Below, one piece after another: positions 1 to 7,309 of a stretch of DNA of 36,346 nucleotides (position 1 is its first letter; each line of letters opens with the position of its first letter). The DNA is taken from positions 1 to 36,346 of the IMG/VR virus record IMGVR_UViG_3300030107_006625; one strand, given 5' to 3'. The notes beneath the pieces were generated by a model. The model saw nothing but the letters and a program-made list of their open reading frames with translations. It was not told the origin of the DNA and made no database searches. Both the position numbers and the translations under genes were made by a program. Origin of the DNA: a virus.

Positions 1-55
1 TTACATTACCTGCAAATTCTAAACAAGAAAAAAGATAAATTAAAAAAATTATTTT
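1..55. repeat. 55-bp exact direct repeat, left copy
   Basis: Identical to 35842-35896. It is the outer boundary shared by the two control-region copies; beyond base 55 the copies diverge. In the right copy it lies just upstream of the first leftward gene. An exact 55-base match that begins at the very first base of the window may be an assembly k-mer overlap rather than biology. Confidence 0.9.
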
Positions 56-215
56 AAATTAATTACATGGAATTACATTAATTACTAGTTAATCTTGATC
101 CTACATTTTACAAGATTAGTTTAAAATCCTAACAATATTTAACAATTAAACAAGCTTTTTTTTAACTTACAAATATTTTTAATATGCAAGGTTTTTTATG
201 TAACAATTCCAATAA

Positions 216-299
216 TGAGACTCAATCTCAATAAGCAAATGAGAATGATTCTGAGACACAATCTCAATTAGATGGTATTGATAATGAGACTCAGTCTCA
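216..299. promoter_or_regulatory. Operator-like array of TGAGA-N5-TCTCA dyads (left copy)
   Basis: Three full 15-bp dyads lie at 216-230 (centre CTCAA), 252-266 (centre CACAA) and 285-299 (centre CTCAG). An imperfect dyad at 240-254 (right arm TCTGA) overlaps the second. Full-site starts are 36 and 33 bp apart. The same dyad recurs at 30641, 32217 and in the right-edge array. Spaced inverted repeats of this kind are typical repressor or initiator binding sites; the cognate protein is not shown by the sequence. Confidence 0.75.
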
Positions 300-337
300 A
301 TTGGGGGGTAGGGGGTATGGGAAACGAGTCGCCCCTC
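251..337. repeat. 87-bp exact direct repeat, left copy
   Basis: Identical to the last 87 bases of the window (36260-36346). It includes two operator dyads and the G-rich block, and ends in the C-rich run. In this copy it continues into the small terminase leader, whereas the window stops at the end of the right copy. Confidence 0.9.
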
Positions 338-344
338 AGATACC
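301..344. other. G-rich element with C-rich partner, candidate packaging site
   Basis: Runs of six, five and three G (303-308, 311-315, 319-321) are followed by four C at 332-335 in a genome of roughly 30% GC. GGTAT (314-318) can pair with ATACC (340-344), with GGG (319-321) against CCC inside, giving a hairpin of two short stems. Phage pac or cos sites commonly lie beside the small terminase gene, as here. The G runs also make a G-quadruplex conceivable. Function is inferred from location and composition only. Confidence 0.45.
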
Positions 345-395
345 ATTGCTCACAAATAGTAGATATTAAGTTTCAAAAAAAAATTCATGATAAGT

Positions 396-424
396 TTGAA
401 TATAAGTTTAAGATTTGCTATATT
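396..424 (+). promoter_or_regulatory. Sigma70-like promoter of the small terminase gene
   Basis: TTGAAT (396-401) is followed after exactly 17 bases by TATATT (419-424). The ATG of the small terminase begins at 430, so a start about seven bases after the -10 box would put the first transcribed base at or beside the start codon. No Shine-Dalgarno sequence precedes the ATG, so a leaderless or near-leaderless mRNA is possible. Confidence 0.5.
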
Positions 425-429
425 ATTAT

Positions 430-1056
430 ATGAGTAAAGTGTCAGAATTAAAGAAAAAACCTGCTAAAACCCTCGCAATTGACTATTGTGCATATACAAC
501 CCTCACAAATAAAGAAATCGCTAATAAAGTGGGTGTTTCTGTGGAGTCTGTAAATAAGTGGAGGCAAGATCCTAATTTCATAGATGCTGTGTATGATAAG
601 TATATGTTAAAGTTTGGTTTAGAGCTTCCTAATATCTTAGATGCTGTGGTTCGTGAGGCTGTTAGTGGTAATATGGTTGCTGCTCGATTGGCTTTGGAAC
701 ATAGTGGTAAATTGGTTAAGAATATAAATATAACAGTTGATTCTCCATTTGAGAAGTTTTTAAAAGCTGTGCCTGATGCTGAGGAAGTAGAGGAAGGTGA
801 AATAATAGATGTTGGTAGTTTTGAACATCTTCCTGAAAGAAAGCCACAAGAGGCTTCTAAGGTTTATAAGAAAAACCAGGTTGCTACCAAAGAGGCTATT
901 AAGAAAGCTGAAAGGAATGCTAAACAAAAGGTTTGGTATCAATGGAGGCAAAGAGCTAAGAAGGTTGGAGTTGAACCTTTAACTTCTAAAAGACCTACTC
1001 CTGCTCAAAGACAAGAATGGGAAGCTAAAATTATAGAGGCTGAGAATGAAAATTAA
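430..1056 (+). CDS. terS: Terminase small subunit (putative)
   Basis: Protein of 208 residues. An N-terminal helix-turn-helix (about residues 22-45, with the pattern LTNKEIANKVGVSVESVNKW) resembles the phBC6A51-type DNA-binding domain of small terminases, which recognise the packaging site and load DNA onto the large subunit. An oligomerisation-like helical segment (about 60-95) follows, then a long, charged Lys/Glu-rich C-terminal half. I chose the ATG at 430; the open frame extends upstream to a TTG at 415 that has no ribosome site. The G-rich candidate packaging site lies about 90 bases upstream, which fits the role. The large terminase is unusually on the opposite strand. The call rests on the HTH, size and position. 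Confidence 0.7.
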   Translation: MSKVSELKKKPAKTLAIDYCAYTTLTNKEIANKVGVSVESVNKWRQDPNFIDAVYDKYMLKFGLELPNILDAVVREAVSGNMVAARLALEHSGKLVKNINITVDSPFEKFLKAVPDAEEVEEGEIIDVGSFEHLPERKPQEASKVYKKNQVATKEAIKKAERNAKQKVWYQWRQRAKKVGVEPLTSKRPTPAQRQEWEAKIIEAENEN

Positions 1057-1231
1057 TGGTAAGTATCATACAGTAAATTGGAAAAGGTTTAGATTGTTTT
1101 GTGCTAAAGAAGCACCTAAGGGCTATAAATTCAAAAAGAATGAGATTAAGAATATGTATAAGGCTGTAGTAGGTTTAGGAAAGCACAAAAGAAGAAAGTA
1201 TAAAAAAGAAAACTTAACTAATTCCCATTAG
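1046..1231 (+). CDS. Small basic protein of unknown function
   Basis: 61 residues, rich in Lys and Arg, with no membrane segment and no motif I recognise. Its ATG overlaps the end of the small terminase gene by 11 bases, so it is probably translationally coupled. Its 3' end overlaps the converging minus-strand gene at 1214-1402 by 18 bases, which is unusual for real genes on both strands and lowers confidence a little. A basic partner of the packaging machinery is possible but unsupported. Confidence 0.6.
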   Translation: MKINGKYHTVNWKRFRLFCAKEAPKGYKFKKNEIKNMYKAVVGLGKHKRRKYKKENLTNSH

Positions 1232-1402
1232 TCCTATTTCAGTAGTACCCATCTCATAACAAATTTCATCATATATTTCTGGTGGTATCATAATTGGAAT
1301 GTCTATATTTTCTTCTTCTAATAGTTGATCTATGTATTTATTAATCATTTTCTCAACCTTAGCATATAGTTTTAACATTCTTTTATATTCTTCGTCTGTC
1401 AT
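1214..1402 (-). CDS. Small acidic helical protein, end of the packaging operon
   Basis: 62 residues, mostly helix-forming and acidic (DEEYKRMLKLYAKVEKM near the start). It is the last gene of the leftward packaging operon. Its ATG overlaps the stop codon of the head-completion gene (1399-1402), which indicates translational coupling. A small connector or tail-completion accessory would fit this position, but no family is recognised. Confidence 0.65.
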   Translation of the reverse strand: MTDEEYKRMLKLYAKVEKMINKYIDQLLEEENIDIPIMIPPEIYDEICYEMGTTEIGLMGIS

Positions 1403-1860
1403 TTTTTAATTAATTTCTTTATTTTTGCAGTGAAATTGTCTTCTACTTTACTTAAATCTGTTCTTGACATACCTATCGTTATAAAAGGTCTGCCTGGCAT
1501 AACATTTTTTCTAAATCTTTTATCTGGAAGACCATCATTATGTGTAATACCATAGCTTGTCATGTGAATGCCATCTTTTTTAGCTTGAATACTATTATAA
1601 AGATTGCCTGTTTGTTTTAGGGGAATCCCAGGAAATCTGTCTGTTGCTTTAGTCCCATCTGGGAAACCAATACCTAGCTTTCTATTTTCTATTCTTTTCT
1701 TTGTTAATGCAGGATATTGACCATATCCAAGGCTGTCTATGGTTTGTTTAATAGATTTTACATTTTCACCACCAACCTCAGCCATAGCTTCATCTATAGT
1801 TTCATCTAAGTCTTTAAGTGCTTTAGAAAAATCAAAATTTGCTTCTATTTTAGTTAGCAT
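1399..1860 (-). CDS. Head-tail completion protein (HK97 gp10-like / virion morphogenesis type)
   Basis: 153 residues. The pattern of LKQTGNLYNSI near residue 81, a Tyr-Gly-x-x-His element, and then MPGRPFITIG near residue 120 is typical of phage proteins that complete the head-tail joint: HK97 gp10 and the Mu G-like virion morphogenesis family. The gene follows the portal with an 11-base overlap and precedes a small coupled gene. The basic C-terminus (KIKKLIKK) is common in the family. Assignment to one of the two families is uncertain; the general role is fairly secure. Confidence 0.65.
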   Translation of the reverse strand: MLTKIEANFDFSKALKDLDETIDEAMAEVGGENVKSIKQTIDSLGYGQYPALTKKRIENRKLGIGFPDGTKATDRFPGIPLKQTGNLYNSIQAKKDGIHMTSYGITHNDGLPDKRFRKNVMPGRPFITIGMSRTDLSKVEDNFTAKIKKLIKK

Positions 1861-3169
1861 CTTCTGTTTCCTCGTATTCGCCTGTTTCCATAGCTTGTAA
1901 GTGCTTATCTTCCATAGCTTTTCTGTTTTTTTCTATTATTTTCTCAGCTTGTGCCTTAGATAAGTCTTTATTATACTCCATTAATAGGTCTACTTCATCT
2001 AACATATGATGTTTTAGTCTATGTTCGTCTAATAATATCTGATCTTGTACTGTTTTTGGATATTCAGGTTCGTTAAAGTCTAACATTAGCTTTTCTGGAA
2101 GGTTTATATTGTTATAAGCAGCAATTTCTTTCTCAATATAGTATAATTCATGCTCATACATCCTCCAAAGCTCTATATCGTCTTGATAATCTTCAAATCT
2201 TTCCAAATCTTTGATTTTTAGTGCAATTCCTGATGGAGTTTCGCCACCATCTTGTGCAAATTGAACATATAAGTGGTTATTTTGTGCTACTAAGTCCACT
2301 TGGAACTTAATATTCTCAATAACTGATTCAATATTGCCTGCTGGTGACACAATTCCAAAACTTGCACCTTCAGGTAGGTCAATTATTTGATCTGAGCCTG
2401 CTCTTTCGATTCTTTTATCAGAATCTACTCCTGTCATAAATGGCTGACCAAACATTTGGAATCTTAACCCTAATTGCATCTCTGTCATAGCAATATTCAC
2501 TTGTTCATTACAATCTACGATGTCATTAGCACCATCTACAAAAAATTCGTCTATTTGTTCCTCTCTATGAGTAAATAAGAATGGTAAAACACCATATCCA
2601 TGCTCATATTCGTGAATTATATTGCCTGTTTCGTCATAATGAACATAAATTGACTCATCCCAGTAAGCCCATTCGCATTTTTCTGTATTATTTATGTCTT
2701 CAGGTTGCATTAATAGTGGATACATGATAGCAGAAGGTGTAAATGGGTCTTTTAAATGCACATCAAAGTAATAAACAGGTCTATAATCAAAAAATGGCAT
2801 CCCATTTACTTCTTTATATATAATTTGTGTAGCAACAGTTCCCATTAAACGAGTCATTCTTTCTACATGCTTCATTCTAGCATCTTTTTTAATAGTTAGT
2901 AGATCATATTCGTTACTTACATTACGATTAGCACCTACTGTGTAGATTCTGCTCATTTTATTAATAAATCTTCTAGTGAAGTTTGCATTATAGCAGGGGA
3001 TTTCTCTAAAAGCATCAGCAGCAAAATAACTTTCTATATAGCTGTGTGTTCCATTTCCTCCATAATAGTCAAGCATTTTACGAACCCATTCTCTTCTATT
3101 TTTTTGGTTCATTAGTTTAGAATCAGATACTGATTGCTTTATAATCTCTTCTACTGTCATGTTTGTCAT
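1850..3169 (-). CDS. Portal protein
   Basis: 439 residues, the usual length of SPP1 gp6-like portals, which form the dodecameric vertex through which DNA is packaged. Supporting features are the position right after the large terminase with an ATGA overlap (3166-3169), a helical acidic C-terminus, and a central QNNHLYVQFAQDGGETPSGIALK stretch, of the sort found where portals have their stem and crown helices. No catalytic motif is expected. The C-terminal Glu-rich tail (EDKHLQAMETGEYEETEDAN) overlaps the start of the next gene. The family call rests on context and general likeness. Confidence 0.8.
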   Translation of the reverse strand: MTNMTVEEIIKQSVSDSKLMNQKNRREWVRKMLDYYGGNGTHSYIESYFAADAFREIPCYNANFTRRFINKMSRIYTVGANRNVSNEYDLLTIKKDARMKHVERMTRLMGTVATQIIYKEVNGMPFFDYRPVYYFDVHLKDPFTPSAIMYPLLMQPEDINNTEKCEWAYWDESIYVHYDETGNIIHEYEHGYGVLPFLFTHREEQIDEFFVDGANDIVDCNEQVNIAMTEMQLGLRFQMFGQPFMTGVDSDKRIERAGSDQIIDLPEGASFGIVSPAGNIESVIENIKFQVDLVAQNNHLYVQFAQDGGETPSGIALKIKDLERFEDYQDDIELWRMYEHELYYIEKEIAAYNNINLPEKLMLDFNEPEYPKTVQDQILLDEHRLKHHMLDEVDLLMEYNKDLSKAQAEKIIEKNRKAMEDKHLQAMETGEYEETEDAN

Positions 3170-4479
3170 CTTGTCCTCACTTTAAATTCTCTTTGTTTAA
3201 TTGGAAACTTATTTATAAAAAAATATCTTATCATGTCGCAACCATGGTCGTGAAAACCATCTTTTACAGGCTCAGGTTTTAAATCTGCTCCTTCTTTTAC
3301 TTCTGGATAACGATAATTCTCTAAATCTGTTATTATTCCTGTACATTTCTCATTTATATGAAAAAATCTTTCGCCTTGGGCATTTTCTATAAAACCTCTT
3401 ACATGAGATATACCTGATGCTATACTTCTTGAGGCTTTATCTCTTTTAGTGTGAACATTTATACCATGTTTCTTAAAAATTTCTATATCTCCTAGTCCTG
3501 ATTGCCCTTGTGCCTGCATACCAGCAGGGTCACCAAAATATTTAACGACATTATACCTTTTTGCCTTAATTTTTAAGGCTAACTCATCTGTTTTGACATT
3601 TGTCTTGTGTATTATTTCATCAATCATGTTTATATGATAAAAGCCACCAACTCTATATACTTGAAACCAACCAACTGCTGGCATTCTGTACCCAAAGTCT
3701 ATAGAACAATAGGTAGGTAAGTTTGGATTATACTTATAGTTGCCTACATCTAATGTTCTTTCTATTGGATAAACTTTACCAGCAAATGAAGTAAATGCAG
3801 CACCATATTCCTGTTCATATACTTCTTTAGCCATATTTCTTTTTCTTTCAAGAAGAAATTGGTCTTGTTTACCTTCAGGGAAGGCATAATGGTTATCCCA
3901 AGAGGGAGCTTGGTGAGATTCCCATAATTCATCGCTTTGCCCAAGGAGATACAAGTCATAAATCCAATTAAACCCTTCAGGTGTTGTGATAAAAATAGCC
4001 TTCCCTTTTCGGTCAGACAAAGTGGGAGATAAATACATATCCCATATTTTACTTTTAACTTTGGCAGCCTCATCAATTATTAACAGATCTAATCCCTCTC
4101 CAACCAGAGAGTCTGGATTATCTGCTGATTTAGCTTCAACTACTGTGTCCCATTTAAAATGAATAAATCTGTCTTTCTCTGAAGCCCTCTTTATATCATT
4201 CGGATGCCCAACTACCATCGTTTTCCATATCTCCCTGAACATAAGGTCTGCTTTATCATAAGATAAGCCAACCAGCCATATCCTTTTATTGGGTTGAGAG
4301 GCATAAAATGTTGCCTCCATAGCAGATGCAGTTGTTTTACCAAACCTTCTCCCACAAACCATGACAAAAAACCTTGCTGTATCTTTCGTAGGAAAATGCA
4401 TTTTATTTTGCCCTAGATGTGGTTTGTAGTCCATGTAATTAAACCACTTTTTCTTATAATCTGTAAGTGAATTATCCAA
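3166..4479 (-). CDS. terL: Terminase large subunit
   Basis: 437 residues: the ATPase and nuclease that packages the genome. Walker A is GRRFGKTT (residues 43-50), Walker B with catalytic Glu is LLIIDE (132-137), and the coupling motif ITTP is at 164-167. The RNase H-like nuclease acids are D261 (SIDFG), D317 (FGDP) and D415 near the C-terminus. All motor and nuclease residues look intact. The open frame begins with TTG at 4479 with only a weak upstream AGG; the first in-frame ATG is codon 16, so the exact start is open. The gene heads a leftward operon (terL, portal, completion) that diverges from the scaffold-capsid operon. Confidence 0.95.
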   Translation of the reverse strand: MDNSLTDYKKKWFNYMDYKPHLGQNKMHFPTKDTARFFVMVCGRRFGKTTASAMEATFYASQPNKRIWLVGLSYDKADLMFREIWKTMVVGHPNDIKRASEKDRFIHFKWDTVVEAKSADNPDSLVGEGLDLLIIDEAAKVKSKIWDMYLSPTLSDRKGKAIFITTPEGFNWIYDLYLLGQSDELWESHQAPSWDNHYAFPEGKQDQFLLERKRNMAKEVYEQEYGAAFTSFAGKVYPIERTLDVGNYKYNPNLPTYCSIDFGYRMPAVGWFQVYRVGGFYHINMIDEIIHKTNVKTDELALKIKAKRYNVVKYFGDPAGMQAQGQSGLGDIEIFKKHGINVHTKRDKASRSIASGISHVRGFIENAQGERFFHINEKCTGIITDLENYRYPEVKEGADLKPEPVKDGFHDHGCDMIRYFFINKFPIKQREFKVRTR

Positions 4480-4576
4480 AAATTTGCATTTTTACCTAAT
4501 ATTAATTTAAGTTATCTATTAGAATTATGCAAAATTATACATAATTCATTTATTTTAATATAAAAAGGAGGGCAGT
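4480..4576. promoter_or_regulatory. Divergent promoter region between terL and the late operon
   Basis: 97 bases of AT-rich sequence separate the divergent terL and scaffold starts. On the minus strand, TTGCAT is followed after 17 bases by TAAATT, a weak sigma70-like pair pointing at terL. On the plus strand no good -35/-10 pair is clear, although TATACA and AATATAA stretches are present. The scaffold gene has a strong AAGGAGG ribosome site. Late phage promoters often need a phage activator, so a weak match is not surprising. Confidence 0.4.
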
Positions 4577-5125
4577 ATGTCCGAAGAAAAAACACAAGCA
4601 ACGACAGAAACAGTAAGTGAAAGTCCTGCTAAAGAAACTACTCAAGAAGCCTTGATTGAGAAGTTAAAGGCAGAACAAGCCTATAGTAAATCCCAAAGGC
4701 AAAAAAAACAGGATGCTCAAAATCGTTTAGCTGAATTGGAAAGCAAACTTGCTAAATCAGAAGAAGATAAACTTAAAAAAAAGGAAGAATACAAAACTCT
4801 ATATGAGAAAGTTTCTTCTGAAAATGAAAGTTTAACAGCAAATTCTGAAAAGTGGGCTAAATATGAGGAAGCAAAAAGAAATTCTTTATTAGAAAACCAT
4901 CCTGAAGATGAGAGAGGATCTTTGGCTAAATTAGACTTAGAAACTCTTGAGTATGTAACGAGTAAAATTAATAACACAAAAACAAATGCTCCTGAAGTTG
5001 TAGGTAATGCAAGAAAAGCTGTTCCAGAAAAGCCTATAGATTGGTCTGATAAGCAAAATCTAAAGCAAAACTGGGCAACTATTCTAAATCAGTACAAAAA
5101 ACAGCCTCAGAAGCAAAAATCTTAA
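4577..5125 (+). CDS. Capsid scaffolding protein
   Basis: 182 residues, strongly charged and nearly all predicted helix, with a long coiled coil (about residues 22-100; repeated Ala/Leu heptads amid Lys, Glu and Gln). It precedes the major capsid gene by 11 bases, which is the standard position of the scaffold that directs prohead assembly. The N-terminus is Thr/Glu-rich and disordered, the C-terminus Lys/Gln-rich. A strong AAGGAGG site eight bases before the ATG marks the start of the late operon. No protease domain is visible, so any removal of the scaffold would need another enzyme or simple release. Confidence 0.8.
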   Translation: MSEEKTQATTETVSESPAKETTQEALIEKLKAEQAYSKSQRQKKQDAQNRLAELESKLAKSEEDKLKKKEEYKTLYEKVSSENESLTANSEKWAKYEEAKRNSLLENHPEDERGSLAKLDLETLEYVTSKINNTKTNAPEVVGNARKAVPEKPIDWSDKQNLKQNWATILNQYKKQPQKQKS

Positions 5126-5136
5126 AGGAGATTTAA

Positions 5137-6078
5137 ATGGCAACAAGTACAGGACTAGCTAACCCTGCTGCTTCATATGCTTCGGATACAGAATTAGCTG
5201 TATTTATACCTGAGGTATGGGCACAAGCAGTAAGAGCTTCATTCAAAAAAAATCTAGTATTAGCAAATCTAGGAACAGATTATTCAGGTCTAGTATCTGC
5301 TGGTGGAGATAAAGTTCATATTCCATCAGTCGCTGATGTCGCAAATATTGCAACAAAAGACCCTCATGTTCCTGTAAACTATACTAATGCAACAGAAGAT
5401 GAAATTGCATTGGATATAACATCTCATAGTTATGCTTCAGCAATGATAGATGACATGGGTAAGGTGCAATCAAATTCTGATCTATTATCTATGTATGCAG
5501 ATTCAATCGGTTATAAAATGGCTTTAGGTTTCGATGCTTCATTAGAAGCTACTTTAGCATTAACAACTGAGTGTATCAACATAGCAGGTAACACAGTTGC
5601 AAAAACTATCGATGCTTTAACATTAGCACATATATCAAAAGTTGTGATGGAAAACGATTGCCCTCTTAATGAGTGCACATTAGTTTTGAATCCAACTCTA
5701 TATGCTTCATTGTTTAGAATAGATGACTTTATTCATATTTCTAAAACTAACACAGCCGATATTCAAAATGGCTTAGTTGGTTCAGTTATGGGTATGGATG
5801 TAGTGCTTTCTAACAACATCACATCAACAAATCATAATGATGCTGTTGATTCTGATGATGGTGCATTAAATAATGCAAATGTTCTTGGTGGATTCGTAGT
5901 TCATAATTCAGGTTTAGGTTATGCTTTCAGCAAACAGCCTGAAGTTCAATCTGAATATGATATTGATTATATCGCACACAAATTAGTTGGTGATATGATT
6001 TATGGATCTGCTTTAATTCAAGATGCTTCTCAAACTAAAGTTTGGGGGATTGTTGAAGAAGGCACAACTGCTTGGTAG
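5137..6078 (+). CDS. Major capsid protein
   Basis: 313 residues, immediately after the scaffold with its own AAAGGAG site. The length, the early helix followed by a segment with VHIPSV (around residues 50-53), the central helical domain (about 105-190), and the C-terminal beta-rich part with the GDMIYGSALIQ stretch fit an HK97-fold capsid subunit of the small class found in many marine phages. There is no obvious cleavable N-terminal delta domain, which agrees with the separate scaffold gene. A large hairpin follows the gene, as is common for very highly expressed capsid genes. Confidence 0.85.
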   Translation: MATSTGLANPAASYASDTELAVFIPEVWAQAVRASFKKNLVLANLGTDYSGLVSAGGDKVHIPSVADVANIATKDPHVPVNYTNATEDEIALDITSHSYASAMIDDMGKVQSNSDLLSMYADSIGYKMALGFDASLEATLALTTECINIAGNTVAKTIDALTLAHISKVVMENDCPLNECTLVLNPTLYASLFRIDDFIHISKTNTADIQNGLVGSVMGMDVVLSNNITSTNHNDAVDSDDGALNNANVLGGFVVHNSGLGYAFSKQPEVQSEYDIDYIAHKLVGDMIYGSALIQDASQTKVWGIVEEGTTAW

Positions 6079-6101
6079 TAAGCGAGTAGTTTATCTTAAC
6101 A

Positions 6102-6131
6102 TTATAAGGGGAGTTTTTGCTCCCCTTATAA
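6102..6131 (+). terminator. Strong hairpin after the capsid gene
   Basis: A perfect 12-bp stem, TTATAAGGGGAG (6102-6113) with CTCCCCTTATAA (6120-6131), and a six-base loop TTTTTG. There is no U-run behind it (CAACTTGG follows), so it is more likely a partial terminator or an RNA-stabilising or processing stem than a full intrinsic terminator. It lies between the capsid gene and the next small gene. Confidence 0.7.
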
Positions 6132-6146
6132 CAACTTGGAGAATGA

Positions 6147-6341
6147 ATGAAAGATATAAAAGTAAAATTTAAAGGAGCTTTTGCTCCATCAGGCAAAAGA
6201 ACAGGTGTGCAATACATGGCTGGAAAAGCAAGAGTAGATCAATGGAAAAAGAATAAAAACTTTGACATGGAAATAATTGAGCCTAAAGCAAAACCTGCTG
6301 ATAAACCTAAAAAAGAAAAGCCTAAGAAGGAGAAAGAATAA
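6147..6341 (+). CDS. Small basic virion-associated protein, unknown
   Basis: 64 residues. The N-terminal half (KVKFKGAFAPSGKRTG and following) looks folded. The C-terminal third is a Lys/Pro/Glu repeat tail (KPKKEKPKKEKE) that is probably disordered. It follows the capsid hairpin, has a GGAG site, and overlaps the next gene by one base. Genes at this position in small marine phages are often head-associated, but I do not recognise the family. Confidence 0.65.
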   Translation: MKDIKVKFKGAFAPSGKRTGVQYMAGKARVDQWKKNKNFDMEIIEPKAKPADKPKKEKPKKEKE

Positions 6342-6841
6342 TGAGTGAGATAAAAAGAAATCTCAGAAGAGTTGTAAAGATTACACCTACAATTGCTACT
6401 GACGACAATGACGATAATCATGTAGCTTTTAATTGGACAGAAATTCCAAATGCTTGTTCTGAAAAAGGTGTAGCAACAATGCTTCAAAGTGTGGCTATAT
6501 TAGATGCAGATGACTCAGGTGCTCCATTAGAACTTATATTTGCAGTAGGTCAAACAGATGGAAGTGCTCCTTCAGGTGCTCAAAAGTTAGGACATTCGAG
6601 TGCATCAGTAGATATAACAGCAGCAGAAGCACAGGCTGTTCAAATATGTGGAAATGTTCAAATGACTTTAACAGAAGGTGATTTAAATACTGCTCAAGTT
6701 ATTACAACAACAAACATAGGTCTTGTTATGCAACCCCATGTAACTTCTGACTCTCTTTATGTTGCAGGTGTATGGAGAGGTGATCCTTCTACTACAGCAG
6801 CAGCAGATAGTTTAGACATATATTTAGGGTTTGAAGATTAA
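6341..6841 (+). CDS. Probable capsid decoration or virion structural protein
   Basis: 166 residues, Ala/Thr/Ser-rich and beta-prone, with no membrane segment, catalytic motif or signal peptide. Placement right after the capsid gene and the soluble, small-residue-rich composition resemble head-decoration proteins of small phages. It has an AAGGAG site and is coupled to the preceding gene by a TAATG overlap. The function is inferred from position only. Confidence 0.6.
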   Translation: MSEIKRNLRRVVKITPTIATDDNDDNHVAFNWTEIPNACSEKGVATMLQSVAILDADDSGAPLELIFAVGQTDGSAPSGAQKLGHSSASVDITAAEAQAVQICGNVQMTLTEGDLNTAQVITTTNIGLVMQPHVTSDSLYVAGVWRGDPSTTAAADSLDIYLGFED

Positions 6842-6847
6842 AATAAA

Positions 6848-7258
6848 ATGTCTTTGTTAAAAAAGATTAAAAAACATGAAGGTTTTAAATCTACTGTATA
6901 TAAATGCACAGAAGGTTATGACACAATCGGATATGGCTTTGCTATTAAAGATCTATACTTAGACGAAGATATAGCAGAGCTTATCCTTGTTAGAAACCTA
7001 GCAGTTCTCGTAGAAAGAATTAAAAAAACATTTCCCTGGGTAAATGATGCTCCAACTGAAATACAAGATGTTGTTGTTGATATGTGTTATCAGTTAGGAG
7101 TTAATGGATTTTCTAAATTCAAAAAAACAATATATTTCTTAGAAACTGAGCAATACGAAGAAGCCTCTGTGGAGATGCTTGATAGTCTTTGGGCAAAACA
7201 AACACCAAATCGTGCCAAAGAGCTTAGTAATGAAGTTAAAGCAGTAGCTTCAAATTAG
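6848..7258 (+). CDS. Endolysin: T4-type lysozyme (GH24)
   Basis: 136 residues, a compact muramidase that cuts the glycan strands of peptidoglycan. The catalytic region aligns with T4 lysozyme numbering: E11 (KKHEGF), position 20 in YKCTEGYDTIGYG, and T26. T4 has Asp at position 20, while this protein has Cys; Cys is found at this position in other phage lysozymes, and a T4 D20C mutant is reported to stay active. There is no signal peptide or SAR helix, so it should need a holin. Candidate holins are the one-helix proteins at 10168 and 10525. The ATG has no clear ribosome site and lies seven bases after the previous stop. Confidence 0.93.
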   Translation: MSLLKKIKKHEGFKSTVYKCTEGYDTIGYGFAIKDLYLDEDIAELILVRNLAVLVERIKKTFPWVNDAPTEIQDVVVDMCYQLGVNGFSKFKKTIYFLETEQYEEASVEMLDSLWAKQTPNRAKELSNEVKAVASN

Positions 7259-7309
7259 GAAATTTCCTCTCTTTATACTAAATTAATATCAAAAATACAA
7301 GGAAAATAT

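Larger units (their letters stand above)
1..429. other. Left copy of the non-coding control region
   Basis: No gene of supportable length is visible upstream of the small terminase. The stretch is AT-rich for about 180 bases, then holds AATATGCAAG (181-190), an array of TGAGA-N5-TCTCA dyads (216-299), a G-rich block (303-321), a C-rich partner (332-335) and a promoter-like pair (396-424). A related but longer copy lies at 35842-36346. The position beside the small terminase and the local GC skew suggest a combined operator and packaging-site region. That role is inference. Confidence 0.7.

Noticed and set aside
240-254. Fur-box-like sequence TGAGAATGATTCTGA
   Set aside because: It resembles a 7-1-7 Fur box, but it fits better as a degenerate member of the TGAGA-N5-TCTCA series, with the same phase as its counterparts at 36213 and 36249.
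415-429. TTG start of the small terminase
   Set aside because: It lies upstream of and overlapping the -10 box and has no ribosome site; the ATG at 430 is preferred.
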